Shown piece after piece: positions 9,283 to 18,513 of a stretch of 64,000 nucleotides of DNA. Below the pieces are notes generated by a model. It saw only the letters and a list, made by a program, of their open reading frames with translations, was not told the origin of the DNA and made no database searches. The translations under genes and the position numbers were made by a program. Positions within the stretch are counted from its first letter, which is position 1. Every line of letters starts with the position of its first letter. Origin of the DNA: Devosia sp. RR2S18 (GTDB taxonomy: Bacteria > Pseudomonadota > Alphaproteobacteria > Rhizobiales > Devosiaceae); the NCBI RefSeq assembly GCF_030177755.1, contig NZ_CP126539.1:644001-708000 (forward strand), given 5' to 3'.

Positions 9283-10503
9283 TTGACTTGGGGAATTTTG
9301 GCACCAGATACGGTGATCTCTCAGCGGCGTCAGCAGAACTTGGGACTCGCGGCTGCGGTGCGACATTTCAATGACCGTGCGGTCCCAGGACTTGGTGGGA
9401 TGTGGTTCCCAATGCCCGTTCTCTGGTCGGTTCTCGCAGTCTCAATCGCAGAGGAACTCAAACACCCTGCGCTTCCTATCGGGAACGCTATTGAAGCTTT
9501 GGCTATGCAGCAGGCCAAAGACGGGCCGACAGATCGCCGAGTTCGCGGAAAGAGGAAGCTACAGGGGCTCAATGATTGGAGCTTTCAAAGTCTCACCAGA
9601 CGGGGGACTTACGTTGTTCAGCCGATCCGCATGGCCATGGTTCAGCCGCTTGTTGCCTTGGGATTCGTTGAGGGCAGCCGCTATGGTGCATTCAAGATCC
9701 ATACAGCCGGTAAGAGGATGCTGGAGTTGCCGGTCATGCAAAGGTATCGCCATATTCTGCTTGCATGGGCGAAGGGCGAAAATCCTCGTGGCTTGTCCGA
9801 AGTTGTAGCTGGGCTAAGTGCAACCGGCGAAGTGCGTTCTGAGTTTCGGAAGCTTATTTTAGCACGGTTAGTCGATGGTGATGATGCTGCCAGCATCCGT
9901 AGACGGAACCTCGTTGCGCTCGCTACCGGCCCCTCCGCTGCACAACTAGAAAGCCCACTTCCTCTACGGAGCATAGAACCGGATCATTGGTCGGATTTGC
10001 GAGGCGGAGCTGCGTTTATGGATTTGCGAGATGCAGCACTTTCGGTCTTGGATCAGCTGGAACAACAGTTGCTGCGTCGTCGGGACGCAAACGAACCCGT
10101 CCGTTTGTCCGCTGAAGAGGCTCAAAAGGCAGCGGCGGAACAATTAGATGCTCTATATCAAATTGCTAGTCGCCAAGGCGAGCGCATTACCGCTTCTGGC
10201 GAATCGATCAGTAATGAGTTTTTGTCAGAAATCAACGACCTTAGGGCGGCGGGTCTAGTTCGAGCACTGGCGGAGCGGGATGGTACTGTTATATGTTGGC
10301 GAGGCGGTCATCTTTGTCTCGGCGCAGCGGCAGGCGAGATCAAGGTAAGTCCTGATGCGGAGGAGGAAAGCCATCCCGCAACACAAAACGATGCTTTCGC
10401 CCCGCAGCTATTCCGTCTTTACAACTTGCATTGTCTGGTCAGCGAGTTGAAAGGAAAGCCAAATCCGGGTTCCCGCGACAGTCGAGATCTCGAGGCGGCA
10501 TGA
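9283..10503 (+). CDS. Conserved-looking 406-aa protein of unknown function in the defence array
   Basis: It starts at a TTG (9283) with an AGGAAGG-like ribosome-binding site upstream. The next gene starts inside its stop codon, so it is translationally coupled to the PLD-type gene. The first 150 residues contain FNDRAVPGLGGMWFPMPV and QPIRMAMVQPLVALG, which read like a winged-helix or scaffold region, and the middle is helical. No catalytic motif, signal peptide or membrane segment is visible. The same order (an unannotated protein of this size, a PLD protein, then a SNF2 helicase) is the kind of module seen in DISARM-related and Dpd gene clusters, but that is memory of gene order and not a homology result. 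I do not recognise the family. Confidence 0.8.
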   Translation: MTWGILAPDTVISQRRQQNLGLAAAVRHFNDRAVPGLGGMWFPMPVLWSVLAVSIAEELKHPALPIGNAIEALAMQQAKDGPTDRRVRGKRKLQGLNDWSFQSLTRRGTYVVQPIRMAMVQPLVALGFVEGSRYGAFKIHTAGKRMLELPVMQRYRHILLAWAKGENPRGLSEVVAGLSATGEVRSEFRKLILARLVDGDDAASIRRRNLVALATGPSAAQLESPLPLRSIEPDHWSDLRGGAAFMDLRDAALSVLDQLEQQLLRRRDANEPVRLSAEEAQKAAAEQLDALYQIASRQGERITASGESISNEFLSEINDLRAAGLVRALAERDGTVICWRGGHLCLGAAAGEIKVSPDAEEESHPATQNDAFAPQLFRLYNLHCLVSELKGKPNPGSRDSRDLEAA

Positions 10504-12290
10504 TGCACACTACGCTCTATACACTCTTCATGCCACCGAAAGACTGCTTTGGCGATTTTGGTTTTTTGTGCGGTTTTACCGCAACGCGTCAGATCTTAAA
10601 TCAAATTAAGCGAACCTTTAACGGTGACGTTACGCGGCCATCAATCGCGGCCTTCATTCATCCAAGTTTAGATGTGGTGTCTGACATTCCTGGCCTCGCA
10701 TGGATGTGGATGCGCCTTAAGGATCGAGGGTACAATCTGCTACATGCCAAAGTAGGTTTGATGGGCTTCCGTCGAAAAGAAGGTAGCGGGTACGTCATTC
10801 GACTGGCTGTGAGCACAGGCAATTGGACGCAAGATCCTTTAACGGACAGTATCGATCTATTTTGGTCGATTGATGTGGATGTCGATAACCCGAATTCCCA
10901 GGAGTGTGCAGACGTCCAAGCGGCTTGGGCGATGTTCGTGTGGTTGCGAAAGAAAGCCGATTGCTCGCTGATTGAACGGGACTACGACGGCCATCGCCCG
11001 GATTCTCACCTGTCCGCCGCTGTCGATCAGCTTCCCAGGTCAGATTTGCGGCCGCGTTTCATCGATAGTCGAGAGCAAGCGCTCTTCCCTCAGGTCGTTG
11101 AGCGTCTCGGACGACGGAAGAAGGCGAACCGCCTGATTGTCGGTTCCGGCTACTTTGAGGCGGCGGGGGATGGCGATGCCGGTCTCGTTGAGCGGATGCG
11201 CCAGACACTCGTTCAAAACAATGCACTTACAAGAAACGCGCAACTGGATCTCTTCCTGAATCCGCAGTCGTGCCAAGGTCTGGCCGAGCGTGCCGAGGCA
11301 TTGATCAGGTGCGGCTGGGCATTGCGTCGGCCATATTCGGCACTTCATGGCGAAGATGGGCGGCTTCACGCCAAATTTGTGCTGCTAGCTGGGGGCTCTG
11401 AGGACGCGGAAGGACGACTATATCTTGGTTCGGGCAACCTGAGCCGCGTTGGGTTTGAGACCGCAGCAAGCGGGGGCGGAAATATCGAGGCAGGAGTGAT
11501 TGTAGATTTGCCCAGTGCGCTCCCTTGGCGCGGCAAAAAAGGCCTGTCCAGCCTGCTTCCGGTGCAATTCAACGAAGTTGTTTCTCTGACTTCACTTCAG
11601 TCAGGAGGGGATTTCATCGCTCCAGAAGAGCCTTTGTCCCATCCTCCGGTGAGCTGGCTGATTTGGGATGACGAAGTCCTCTCGGCTCCAGAAGGAGTCA
11701 GTATCAGTGTTATCGGCCAGGACAACCAAGTTCGGTTGACACCTTGCGAATGGCCGGCGCCCGCTCCCGCCATTGTCACTCTGTCAGCACATGGGTGGCG
11801 TTTGCCTGTTATTGCTGACGGTGTTTTAGTGGTCCCACGGTCGCCAGACATGACGGTCGAAGACATTTTGGCTGGACTGGGATCATTCCCTGAGGCTGCC
11901 GACTTAGACGGGCCCGAGGACGGTCCAGAAGGTGGTGAGGCCATTGCTTCCGAAAGTGATCGAGTCGACGCACCTACGGCAACCTACGCCATTCGACGGA
12001 TGATGGGCCTGCTTGTCAGGCTGGGCGAGATTCAAGCCGATGTTGATCCACGAGACTGGCAACGATGGTGCCGTGAGCTTCGACAGAATCTAAGCGCTAT
12101 CGCAAAGCAAGAAACTGAAATGCTGTCGTTTTTTAGGAGTGCAGGAGCCAATCCACTTCCTGTCCTTGCTGATCCGCGCATGTGCCCCGTGGATGCCGAC
12201 ATCAAGCTTTTGAACGACGCGCTTGTGGCCGTGGCGGGCAATTGGGGCCTGGAAGGGTATCCTTCACTTTGGTCGGAGGAGGCGGCATGA
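10500..12290 (+). CDS. Double-HKD phospholipase-D-superfamily protein (predicted nuclease)
   Basis: 596 aa; the ATG at 10500 overlaps the previous stop in an ATGA-type arrangement. Two HKD half-motifs are visible. The first is LLHAKVGLMGF near residue 80, followed by STGNW. The second is LHAKFVLLAGG near 289, followed by YLGSGNLSRVGFE near 310. The His-x-Lys plus Asn/Ser-Gly-Asn form without the usual Asp resembles Tdp1-like PLD enzymes, which cleave phosphodiester or phosphotyrosyl bonds through a histidine nucleophile. PLD-type proteins next to SNF2 helicases are found in DISARM (DrmC) and Dpd clusters. The C-terminal 200 residues are acidic and helical and may bind the helicase that follows. 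Action on DNA is inferred from the family and neighbours. Confidence 0.88.
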   Translation: MMHTTLYTLFMPPKDCFGDFGFLCGFTATRQILNQIKRTFNGDVTRPSIAAFIHPSLDVVSDIPGLAWMWMRLKDRGYNLLHAKVGLMGFRRKEGSGYVIRLAVSTGNWTQDPLTDSIDLFWSIDVDVDNPNSQECADVQAAWAMFVWLRKKADCSLIERDYDGHRPDSHLSAAVDQLPRSDLRPRFIDSREQALFPQVVERLGRRKKANRLIVGSGYFEAAGDGDAGLVERMRQTLVQNNALTRNAQLDLFLNPQSCQGLAERAEALIRCGWALRRPYSALHGEDGRLHAKFVLLAGGSEDAEGRLYLGSGNLSRVGFETAASGGGNIEAGVIVDLPSALPWRGKKGLSSLLPVQFNEVVSLTSLQSGGDFIAPEEPLSHPPVSWLIWDDEVLSAPEGVSISVIGQDNQVRLTPCEWPAPAPAIVTLSAHGWRLPVIADGVLVVPRSPDMTVEDILAGLGSFPEAADLDGPEDGPEGGEAIASESDRVDAPTATYAIRRMMGLLVRLGEIQADVDPRDWQRWCRELRQNLSAIAKQETEMLSFFRSAGANPLPVLADPRMCPVDADIKLLNDALVAVAGNWGLEGYPSLWSEEAA

Positions 12291-12291
12291 A

Positions 12292-14844
12292 ATGAAGTGG
12301 TCACACGTTGCAGATGAACTCGAAAAATACGCGCTTGTAGCATCTTCGCTTCTGGATGACGGACAGCGTGCTACAATCGTGGAACTGGCCGACCGAGTGC
12401 GCTCAGGCAAACGCGCCGCATTACTCGCCGATGAAGTTGGCATGGGTAAAACGCGGATCGCCGCGGCTTTGATTGAGGCGGTGAGGCGGGCGGGTGGTAG
12501 ATCAGCGATTGTCTTGCCCGCCGGGCTGGGGGTGCAGTGGCAAAAGGAAATTCGTCTCTTCAACCCCGATGATAAGACCCTTTTGCCGCTCCGCAGTTAC
12601 GACAGCTTCATTTCTGGCTACCTGCACGTCGGTGACTCAGAGGGCGACGTTCGCCGCCAACGCAGTCATAGCGAATGGCTGACGTCTCGCCGGCAACAGC
12701 GCGAACTGCCAGAAAACGCTTGGGACAATGAGCAGATCGTTATGATCTCTCATACTTTCGCTGCCATGCAGTTTCCTGCCCGCAATGACGGTCCGGCCGG
12801 CGGGTGGAGGCGCGAACTGTTGCCGAACGTTGCGAGGTTAGTCGCGGGACGACGCAGAAATATCCTGCGTGACAATTTTTACGCCAATGAGATGGGGCAT
12901 GTTCACGCTACTCGGCGGGCCGCGCTGGCAATAGCTAAAAATATTGAGAGCCATGAGCTCACGCACGATCTTTCGGGAGATCAGAGGTGGCTACCAGCCG
13001 ATGAATACAAGCGAAAAATTCTACCCCTTATTGGATACGGTCTTGGCCAGTTTGACTTAGTGGTGGTGGACGAGGCGCACAAAGCGCGTGGTAGCAATTC
13101 CAGTCTCTCAAACATCCTTGGACCGATCACTTGGGAAAGCAACGACCCCTTCAGGTTAGGGATGACCGCAACTCCTGTTGAGCTGGACGCAAGCCAGTGG
13201 ATTGATACGCTCGGTCGACTTAGCGGCCGCGATGATAAGCACGATGTGACCGCTCTTGGAGAGCTTGCTGAATGGATCAGCGGCTATGTTGGAAGTGTCC
13301 AGCGCATTCAGCAAGAAGAGCTTGATGAGGGTCTAACGATTGAGTTTGAAAGCGCGGCTGAGGAGTTCCGTAAGGCGCTGAAACCTTTCGTTCTGCGTCG
13401 AGACAAAAGAGATGATCCCGAATTTCGTGCTTTCCAAGATAAGTATGGCGATTATCGCAACGTAAAGGACATCGCCGTCACGCCTGAATCGGAAGGCTTC
13501 ACGATTGATTGGCTTCGTAGGTTCTGCGCAGCGGAGGCGTTATCTCTGCTGCCGCAAAACGACCAGCGAGTTAAGCGAGCTAGGCTTTCAGTTGCGCAAG
13601 GCTATGGATTTGGCCTGTCTAGCGATGAAGAGACTGAAATTGCCTCGGTCCCTGAAGCGACAGGGGAGGCGCCACATGAAATTTGGTTGGACGCTTTCAG
13701 CAAAGGGTCGGCAGATATTTACGACCACCCGGCCATCCTTGCTGCTGTAGCGCTTATTGAAAGTTACGCTGAGCAGGGTAAAAAAGTATTGGTTTTTGGT
13801 CGATTCATCGCACCAATGAACGCTCTCACTCGCCTCCTTGACGCCCGCGAAATGTTAAGGCGTCTAAGAGACGGTAAGCGTTGGCCGGGGAAATCGGTTC
13901 GCAAAGAAAATATTCTTGCAGTTCTTGCTGCGGCACGAGACCACACGCTTAACGTGCCACCCGGGGGAATTACGGCAATAGACCATCTCCTTGAGACTCA
14001 ATACAGCGAATGGGCTAACGCGCGAAGAACTGACTTGGCACGGCTCCATCGTGAAATTGAGGAGCTTGCTCAACACGACGGAAGTGCCGAGCTGTTAGTT
14101 CGCTTTTTACGGCACGATGGCGAAGTGGAGTTGCGAGGCGATATCGGTTCGCTGTTGGAGGCATTGGAAGAGAGACGTCAGGCAACCGACGGATCTTGGA
14201 CCGGGGAGGAGCTCTTGGTCTTGTTCAAGACATTGGTGGCGGAACTTTCTGGCGATGAAGACGACGAAAATCCGGACGATCTTTCATCACGATTGGCGGT
14301 CCACTTGGCAGATTACTCTGGACGCGAAGGCAATTTCGCCCGCATGATGTCTGGCGACACCAGTCCCCAGACAAGACGGCTCCTCCAAGCGGCATTCAAT
14401 CGTCCGGCCAGTTGGCCGATGGTCCTGCTAGCCCAATCACGCGTTGGGCGAGAAGGCCTTAACCTGCACGAAGCGTGCCGTACAATTGTCCTTTTACACG
14501 CGGAGTGGAACCCAGGTGTTGTCGAACAACAGATCGGGCGTGTCGATCGAAAAAACAGTCTGTGGCTGAAGGATTTCAAGCAGTGGCAGCCCAGTGCTGG
14601 CGATGAAGGCCCGCCTCGTATTCTCGTACATCCGATAGTTGTCAAGGGAACTTACGACGATCATCAATGGCAGATACTGAAGGCTCGTTGGTCGGAGCTG
14701 CGAGCTCAACTTCATGGTGATGTGCTCCCGCAGCTCACCAGCCAAACGCCATATACTCCAGAGAAACAGGCGTTTGCTAATCGTATTTCAATAGCCACAC
14801 CAAGCTTCGCGCCGCCGAAGCTTTCGAAACATAGTAAGGAATAA
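12292..14844 (+). CDS. SNF2/DEAH-type superfamily 2 helicase-translocase
   Basis: 850 aa from the ATG at 12292, with GGAGGAGG upstream and 1 nt after the PLD stop. SF2 motifs are present: motif I DEVGMGKTRIA near residue 50, motif II VVVDEAHKARG near 258, motif III GMTATPVEL near 293, then LVFGRFIAPMN near 500, motif V SRVGREGLNLHEA and motif VI QQIGRVDRKNS near 746. The wide gap between motifs III and V (about 420 residues) is typical of the Dpd/DISARM-type SNF2 helicases. It should move on double-stranded DNA with ATP. Tight coupling with the PLD gene suggests a nuclease-translocase complex (inference). Several segments carry more A/T-rich codons than the catabolic genes to the right, which fits horizontal origin. 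Confidence 0.92.
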   Translation: MKWSHVADELEKYALVASSLLDDGQRATIVELADRVRSGKRAALLADEVGMGKTRIAAALIEAVRRAGGRSAIVLPAGLGVQWQKEIRLFNPDDKTLLPLRSYDSFISGYLHVGDSEGDVRRQRSHSEWLTSRRQQRELPENAWDNEQIVMISHTFAAMQFPARNDGPAGGWRRELLPNVARLVAGRRRNILRDNFYANEMGHVHATRRAALAIAKNIESHELTHDLSGDQRWLPADEYKRKILPLIGYGLGQFDLVVVDEAHKARGSNSSLSNILGPITWESNDPFRLGMTATPVELDASQWIDTLGRLSGRDDKHDVTALGELAEWISGYVGSVQRIQQEELDEGLTIEFESAAEEFRKALKPFVLRRDKRDDPEFRAFQDKYGDYRNVKDIAVTPESEGFTIDWLRRFCAAEALSLLPQNDQRVKRARLSVAQGYGFGLSSDEETEIASVPEATGEAPHEIWLDAFSKGSADIYDHPAILAAVALIESYAEQGKKVLVFGRFIAPMNALTRLLDAREMLRRLRDGKRWPGKSVRKENILAVLAAARDHTLNVPPGGITAIDHLLETQYSEWANARRTDLARLHREIEELAQHDGSAELLVRFLRHDGEVELRGDIGSLLEALEERRQATDGSWTGEELLVLFKTLVAELSGDEDDENPDDLSSRLAVHLADYSGREGNFARMMSGDTSPQTRRLLQAAFNRPASWPMVLLAQSRVGREGLNLHEACRTIVLLHAEWNPGVVEQQIGRVDRKNSLWLKDFKQWQPSAGDEGPPRILVHPIVVKGTYDDHQWQILKARWSELRAQLHGDVLPQLTSQTPYTPEKQAFANRISIATPSFAPPKLSKHSKE

Positions 14845-15003
14845 CCATTGCGTGGTCGCATACGACTAAGATTTCAGGGGTCGGTAACTGGCGGAGGGAA
14901 CTTGAGCTAGTGCGGGTTAACTTCTTGTCGACGTCGTATCAGCAGAACGCACCAGCCTCTTGGTCAATCCAAATGAAAGAGCGGTGGCATCTCAGAAGCT
15001 GGG

Positions 15004-15160
15004 TGGTCTGCCCCCACCGAAGTGGTCCTTTTTGAATTATGGGAATGGTCCCATTTGAAAGGATACGCAGATGCCCAGGAGAGGGCCTACGGCTGAAGAG
15101 ATAGTCGCCAAGCATGCAACCGTAGACGCGTTGTCTTACGACTCCCAACATAAAGAACGA
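15004..15160 (+). mobile_element. Vestige of an IS3-family element (left end and start of orfA)
   Basis: The 519 bases from 14845 to 15363 hold no intact gene. Inside them, 15004 begins TGGTCTGCCCCCACCGAAG, which resembles the terminal repeats of IS407-group IS3 elements. From 15071 a short frame opens with RRGPTAEEIVAKHATVD, similar to the usual IS3 OrfA start (EEIVAKLRQVD type), before similarity is lost near 15150. No second end was found. It breaks the rightward arm between the SNF2 and Upf1-like genes and may separate two formerly independent modules. The call rests on motif memory only. Confidence 0.45.
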
Positions 15161-15363
15161 CCGCTAGGCCTCCTCTCTTCGCGAGCTCCGAAGCAACCGC
15201 GTGGTCCAACCTGCAGCAGCAGACTCAGGTACGGGGGTGACAAATACAGTCAACCCAGAAGACCCCGCACCGCTTAAGACGAGAAACTTAGAACACCATT
15301 GCCGTGCAGATACCGGGTGCGTAGGGTGGTGGCGTATTGTATTCCGCATAGTACCCAATCTCT

Positions 15364-18300
15364 TTGTTCGACGTTACCATCAGACGCATGCTCGAAATGC
15401 ACCCCAAAGGGGTGAGCAATGCGCAATTGCTCTCGCGTTTAAGCTCGTCTGGTATTCGGCTGCCACCAAGCGAGTTACTTGCCGCTCTGAGTTCCCTTGC
15501 CGAGAGGGGCGAGATCAGGCGCAATTCGGATGGCCGTTGGGCAGCGGTGAGGGAGAGCAACGGGGAACAGAGCTCTGCGCCAAAGCCCTCCGATCTACAA
15601 GCATCGGACACAGGGACGCTTCATGCGGTAAACGCCCTCGTCCGGAGCGTACAAGCTTCCAGCTTTGAAACTGCTGACCTACTAGAGAGCGGGCGTAGCC
15701 CGGGGGAGCTACCTGAGCTCTCGAGCCTCCTTAGGTACTTTGCTGCAACGCAACGCCAAGACCCACGAGGGCGCATTGAGGAGTATGCAGATCGCCATGG
15801 AAAAGTATGGCAGCTGTTTCATACCCGCGGGCACTGGTGGACAGAAGCTGAACTCACCATCGCAATGGAGCGCCTTCCCGAGGGATTCAGAGAAGCACTA
15901 CAGCGTCGGACCTTAAGAACGGCTGCCGTTGGTTGGCCTGTTTCGGTCTTCCAAACACCAGAGGGTACTGCTTGTATTCCCGGGCTGATCGTACCTGTTA
16001 CCTGGCGCATTGATGGTGCTGATCTCCGCATCATTCCCGAAGCTGTTGAACCTAGTCTCAATCCTGCATGGCTTCAGAGAGCAGCGAGGAATTCAAAGTG
16101 GAACCAGGAGCAGCTTCTCGAAACGCTTCTTAATGCGGAAGAGCAGGGACTCGCGGGCATTGGAGATCGCATTCGCTATGCGCTGGCAACGCTCGGTGCT
16201 GGTGAGCTCCGACCCGCCGATCTAGCGCAATCACTTCCACTTTCGTCGCAAGGAGTTCGTAACGCTGCAGCTCTTTTCTTGTCGGAGGACGCTACCTTCA
16301 CCAAGGGCGCTGCGGCGGATCTGGAAAGCCTAGCGAGCCTGCCGGCGGAAGCTCTACAAGACTCGGCGCTATACCGGATGCTTGTCGGCGGGTCGTCAGC
16401 GGGAGATCCGATTGCTTCTCCCATTCCTATCTCGGACTTGACAGATAGTCAGCTCTTGGCAGCTGACGCATGCCTGGCCGGCCCTCTAACCGTTGTTCAA
16501 GGGCCGCCCGGCACTGGCAAGAGCCAACTGATTTTAACGCTACTGGCGTCAGCTGTTTTGAACGGGCGGTCCGTTTTGTTTGCGGCGAAAAATCATCAGG
16601 CTCTGAACGAAGTAGAAAAGAGACTGGCTGAACTCATTTCTGACGTCCCCCTCTTGGTACGAGGAAGAGACGCCGAAGGGGAACGTGACGTTAGCTTCCT
16701 CGATGTCATGGCAGAATTGGCAAGAGAGGAAGCAGCTCAGAGTGCTGGTGCTGGTGATGTTGATGATCAGCTCAAATCCGTTGTGGATGCCGCCGCTCGT
16801 GCTGGCGAAAACCGGCGTAGAATGCATCTACTGCAAAATGCACATAGTGCACTGTCTGAATTAGCGGACCGTCAGGATGCACCCGAGCCAAAGCGAATGT
16901 GGGGTCATGCCTCGCGACTGAATTGGCTACTAGCTTTATTCCGCCGCATTAGGGCGCCAAGGCCGCAGAATATCTTGGATGCGCTCCCGGCGGAGGCGAG
17001 CCTCGCCAGTGTGCAGGAGCGCAGGGGTGAGTTAAGGGCGCTGATAGCCCGGACTACTGCCGAGCTGGAGAGCGGGAAGGCCGAAGCAAAGCAAACCTTC
17101 GAAAGTGCGCTCGGTCTGCTGAGGAAAGTGGCGGCCCTTCGTACCAAACCGAATGCGGAGCAATGGCGCCGAATATCAGATCGGTATCGGGACCTGGATT
17201 TTAATCGAGTTAAACGCTCCACCGCCCTCTCTGCGGCCGATGCGGCAGATGTGGTGCGCCATCGGCCTATTTGGGCAATGAGCACACTGTCTGTGCCCTC
17301 TCGGATCCCTTTGATACCGGGGCTTTTTGATTATGTTGTTTTCGATGAAGCGAGCCAATGCGACGTTGCATCAGCGCTCCCTCTACTGGCGCGGGCCCGT
17401 CGGGCGGTAATCGTCGGCGATCCCATGCAGCTCCGCTTCATTCCGAGCCTGAGCAATCGAACCGAACATGCATTGATGGACGCGGCGGGGCTGCCAAAGA
17501 CGAGCCGCTTTGATTTTGCGCAAAGCACTAATTCTCTGTTCGACTTCGCGAGCCGTCGAACCATGGCACAACGCTGTTTCCTCCGGGATCAGTTTAGGTC
17601 CGCCCCTGCAATTGTGGACTACCTCAATGCCGACTTCTACCAAGGCCGGCTTGTTGGTCGACGCGAGAACGACTTTTTCAATCCGCCTAAAGCCTACAAG
17701 CCGGGGTTGGCGTGGGAAGACGTTCAAGGACTAGCCACACGCGAGGATGGAGGTACCGTTAACGCCGACGAGGCCAAACGCATCTGCGATCTGTTGGCGG
17801 ACCTGGCTGCTGACGACAGCTTCAGAGGTTCAGTTGGCGTCTTGTCGCCGTTCAACGCTCAAGTGGCACTGATTACGAGGGAAGTGAGCAGCCGTTTGTC
17901 TGTCGAACAGCGCAAGCGCCTTGCCCTTCATGTCGCCACCATTGACAAATTTCAGGGTGGAGAAGCCGACGTTATCTTCTTCTCTCTTGTTCTAACAAGG
18001 TCAGCGCCTTTTTCGGCACGAACCTTTCTATCAAAAGAGCGGCGTCGCTTGAATGTTGCGATCAGCCGAGCCCGCGCCGTCTGCATAGTCGTCGGCGATC
18101 TAGAGTACGCCCAGAGATGCGGCATCAAGCACATTGAGTACCTGTCTGGTAAGGCCAACGGCAATTGGAGTCCTCCACGCGCGCCGTTCGATAGCCTATG
18201 GGAGCGCCGGCTAGACACCGCAATGCGGAATCGAGGACTTCAGCCGGTACCTCAGTACCCTGTTGGCTCAAAATATCTGGACTTCGCCCTCGACCCAGAT

Positions 18301-18513
18301 GGGGCAAAAATCAACATCGAAGTCGATGGACGCCGGTGGCACACGGACGCCGACGGAGAACGCAAAGTAAGTGACCGCATACGCGACGAAGAAATGAGGG
18401 CAAGGGGCTGGCGAGTCATGCGCTTCTGGGTGCATGAACTGCAAGCTGATATGGGGGGCTGTATTGACCGAATCCAACGAGAATATAACGAGCGACGAGC
18501 GGCCAAGTCGTAG
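15364..18513 (+). CDS. Upf1-like SF1 helicase with N-terminal winged helix and C-terminal DUF559/Vsr-like nuclease
   Basis: A 1049-aa protein from a TTG at 15364; an ATG at 15388 is a good alternative and an in-frame stop lies at 15349. Residues 5-60 look like a winged helix (GVSNAQLLSRL, ALSSLAERGEIRRNSDG). The helicase core has Walker A GPPGTGKSQL near 380, YVVFDEASQCDVAS near 658, VIVGDPMQLRFIP, RDQFRSAPAIVDYL, IDKFQGGEADVIFF and LNVAISRARAV near 896. The C-terminal 110 residues carry a Vsr/DUF559-type PD-(D/E)XK fold: FDSLWERRL near 945, KYLDFAL near 975, INIEVDGRRWH near 986, then RGWRVMRFW. A helicase-nuclease fusion of this type (RNA or DNA unwinding plus cleavage) accompanies type III CoCoNuT McrBC relatives, as I recall. 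The next gene starts 50 nt inside its 3' end. Confidence 0.92.
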   Translation: MFDVTIRRMLEMHPKGVSNAQLLSRLSSSGIRLPPSELLAALSSLAERGEIRRNSDGRWAAVRESNGEQSSAPKPSDLQASDTGTLHAVNALVRSVQASSFETADLLESGRSPGELPELSSLLRYFAATQRQDPRGRIEEYADRHGKVWQLFHTRGHWWTEAELTIAMERLPEGFREALQRRTLRTAAVGWPVSVFQTPEGTACIPGLIVPVTWRIDGADLRIIPEAVEPSLNPAWLQRAARNSKWNQEQLLETLLNAEEQGLAGIGDRIRYALATLGAGELRPADLAQSLPLSSQGVRNAAALFLSEDATFTKGAAADLESLASLPAEALQDSALYRMLVGGSSAGDPIASPIPISDLTDSQLLAADACLAGPLTVVQGPPGTGKSQLILTLLASAVLNGRSVLFAAKNHQALNEVEKRLAELISDVPLLVRGRDAEGERDVSFLDVMAELAREEAAQSAGAGDVDDQLKSVVDAAARAGENRRRMHLLQNAHSALSELADRQDAPEPKRMWGHASRLNWLLALFRRIRAPRPQNILDALPAEASLASVQERRGELRALIARTTAELESGKAEAKQTFESALGLLRKVAALRTKPNAEQWRRISDRYRDLDFNRVKRSTALSAADAADVVRHRPIWAMSTLSVPSRIPLIPGLFDYVVFDEASQCDVASALPLLARARRAVIVGDPMQLRFIPSLSNRTEHALMDAAGLPKTSRFDFAQSTNSLFDFASRRTMAQRCFLRDQFRSAPAIVDYLNADFYQGRLVGRRENDFFNPPKAYKPGLAWEDVQGLATREDGGTVNADEAKRICDLLADLAADDSFRGSVGVLSPFNAQVALITREVSSRLSVEQRKRLALHVATIDKFQGGEADVIFFSLVLTRSAPFSARTFLSKERRRLNVAISRARAVCIVVGDLEYAQRCGIKHIEYLSGKANGNWSPPRAPFDSLWERRLDTAMRNRGLQPVPQYPVGSKYLDFALDPDGAKINIEVDGRRWHTDADGERKVSDRIRDEEMRARGWRVMRFWVHELQADMGGCIDRIQREYNERRAAKS

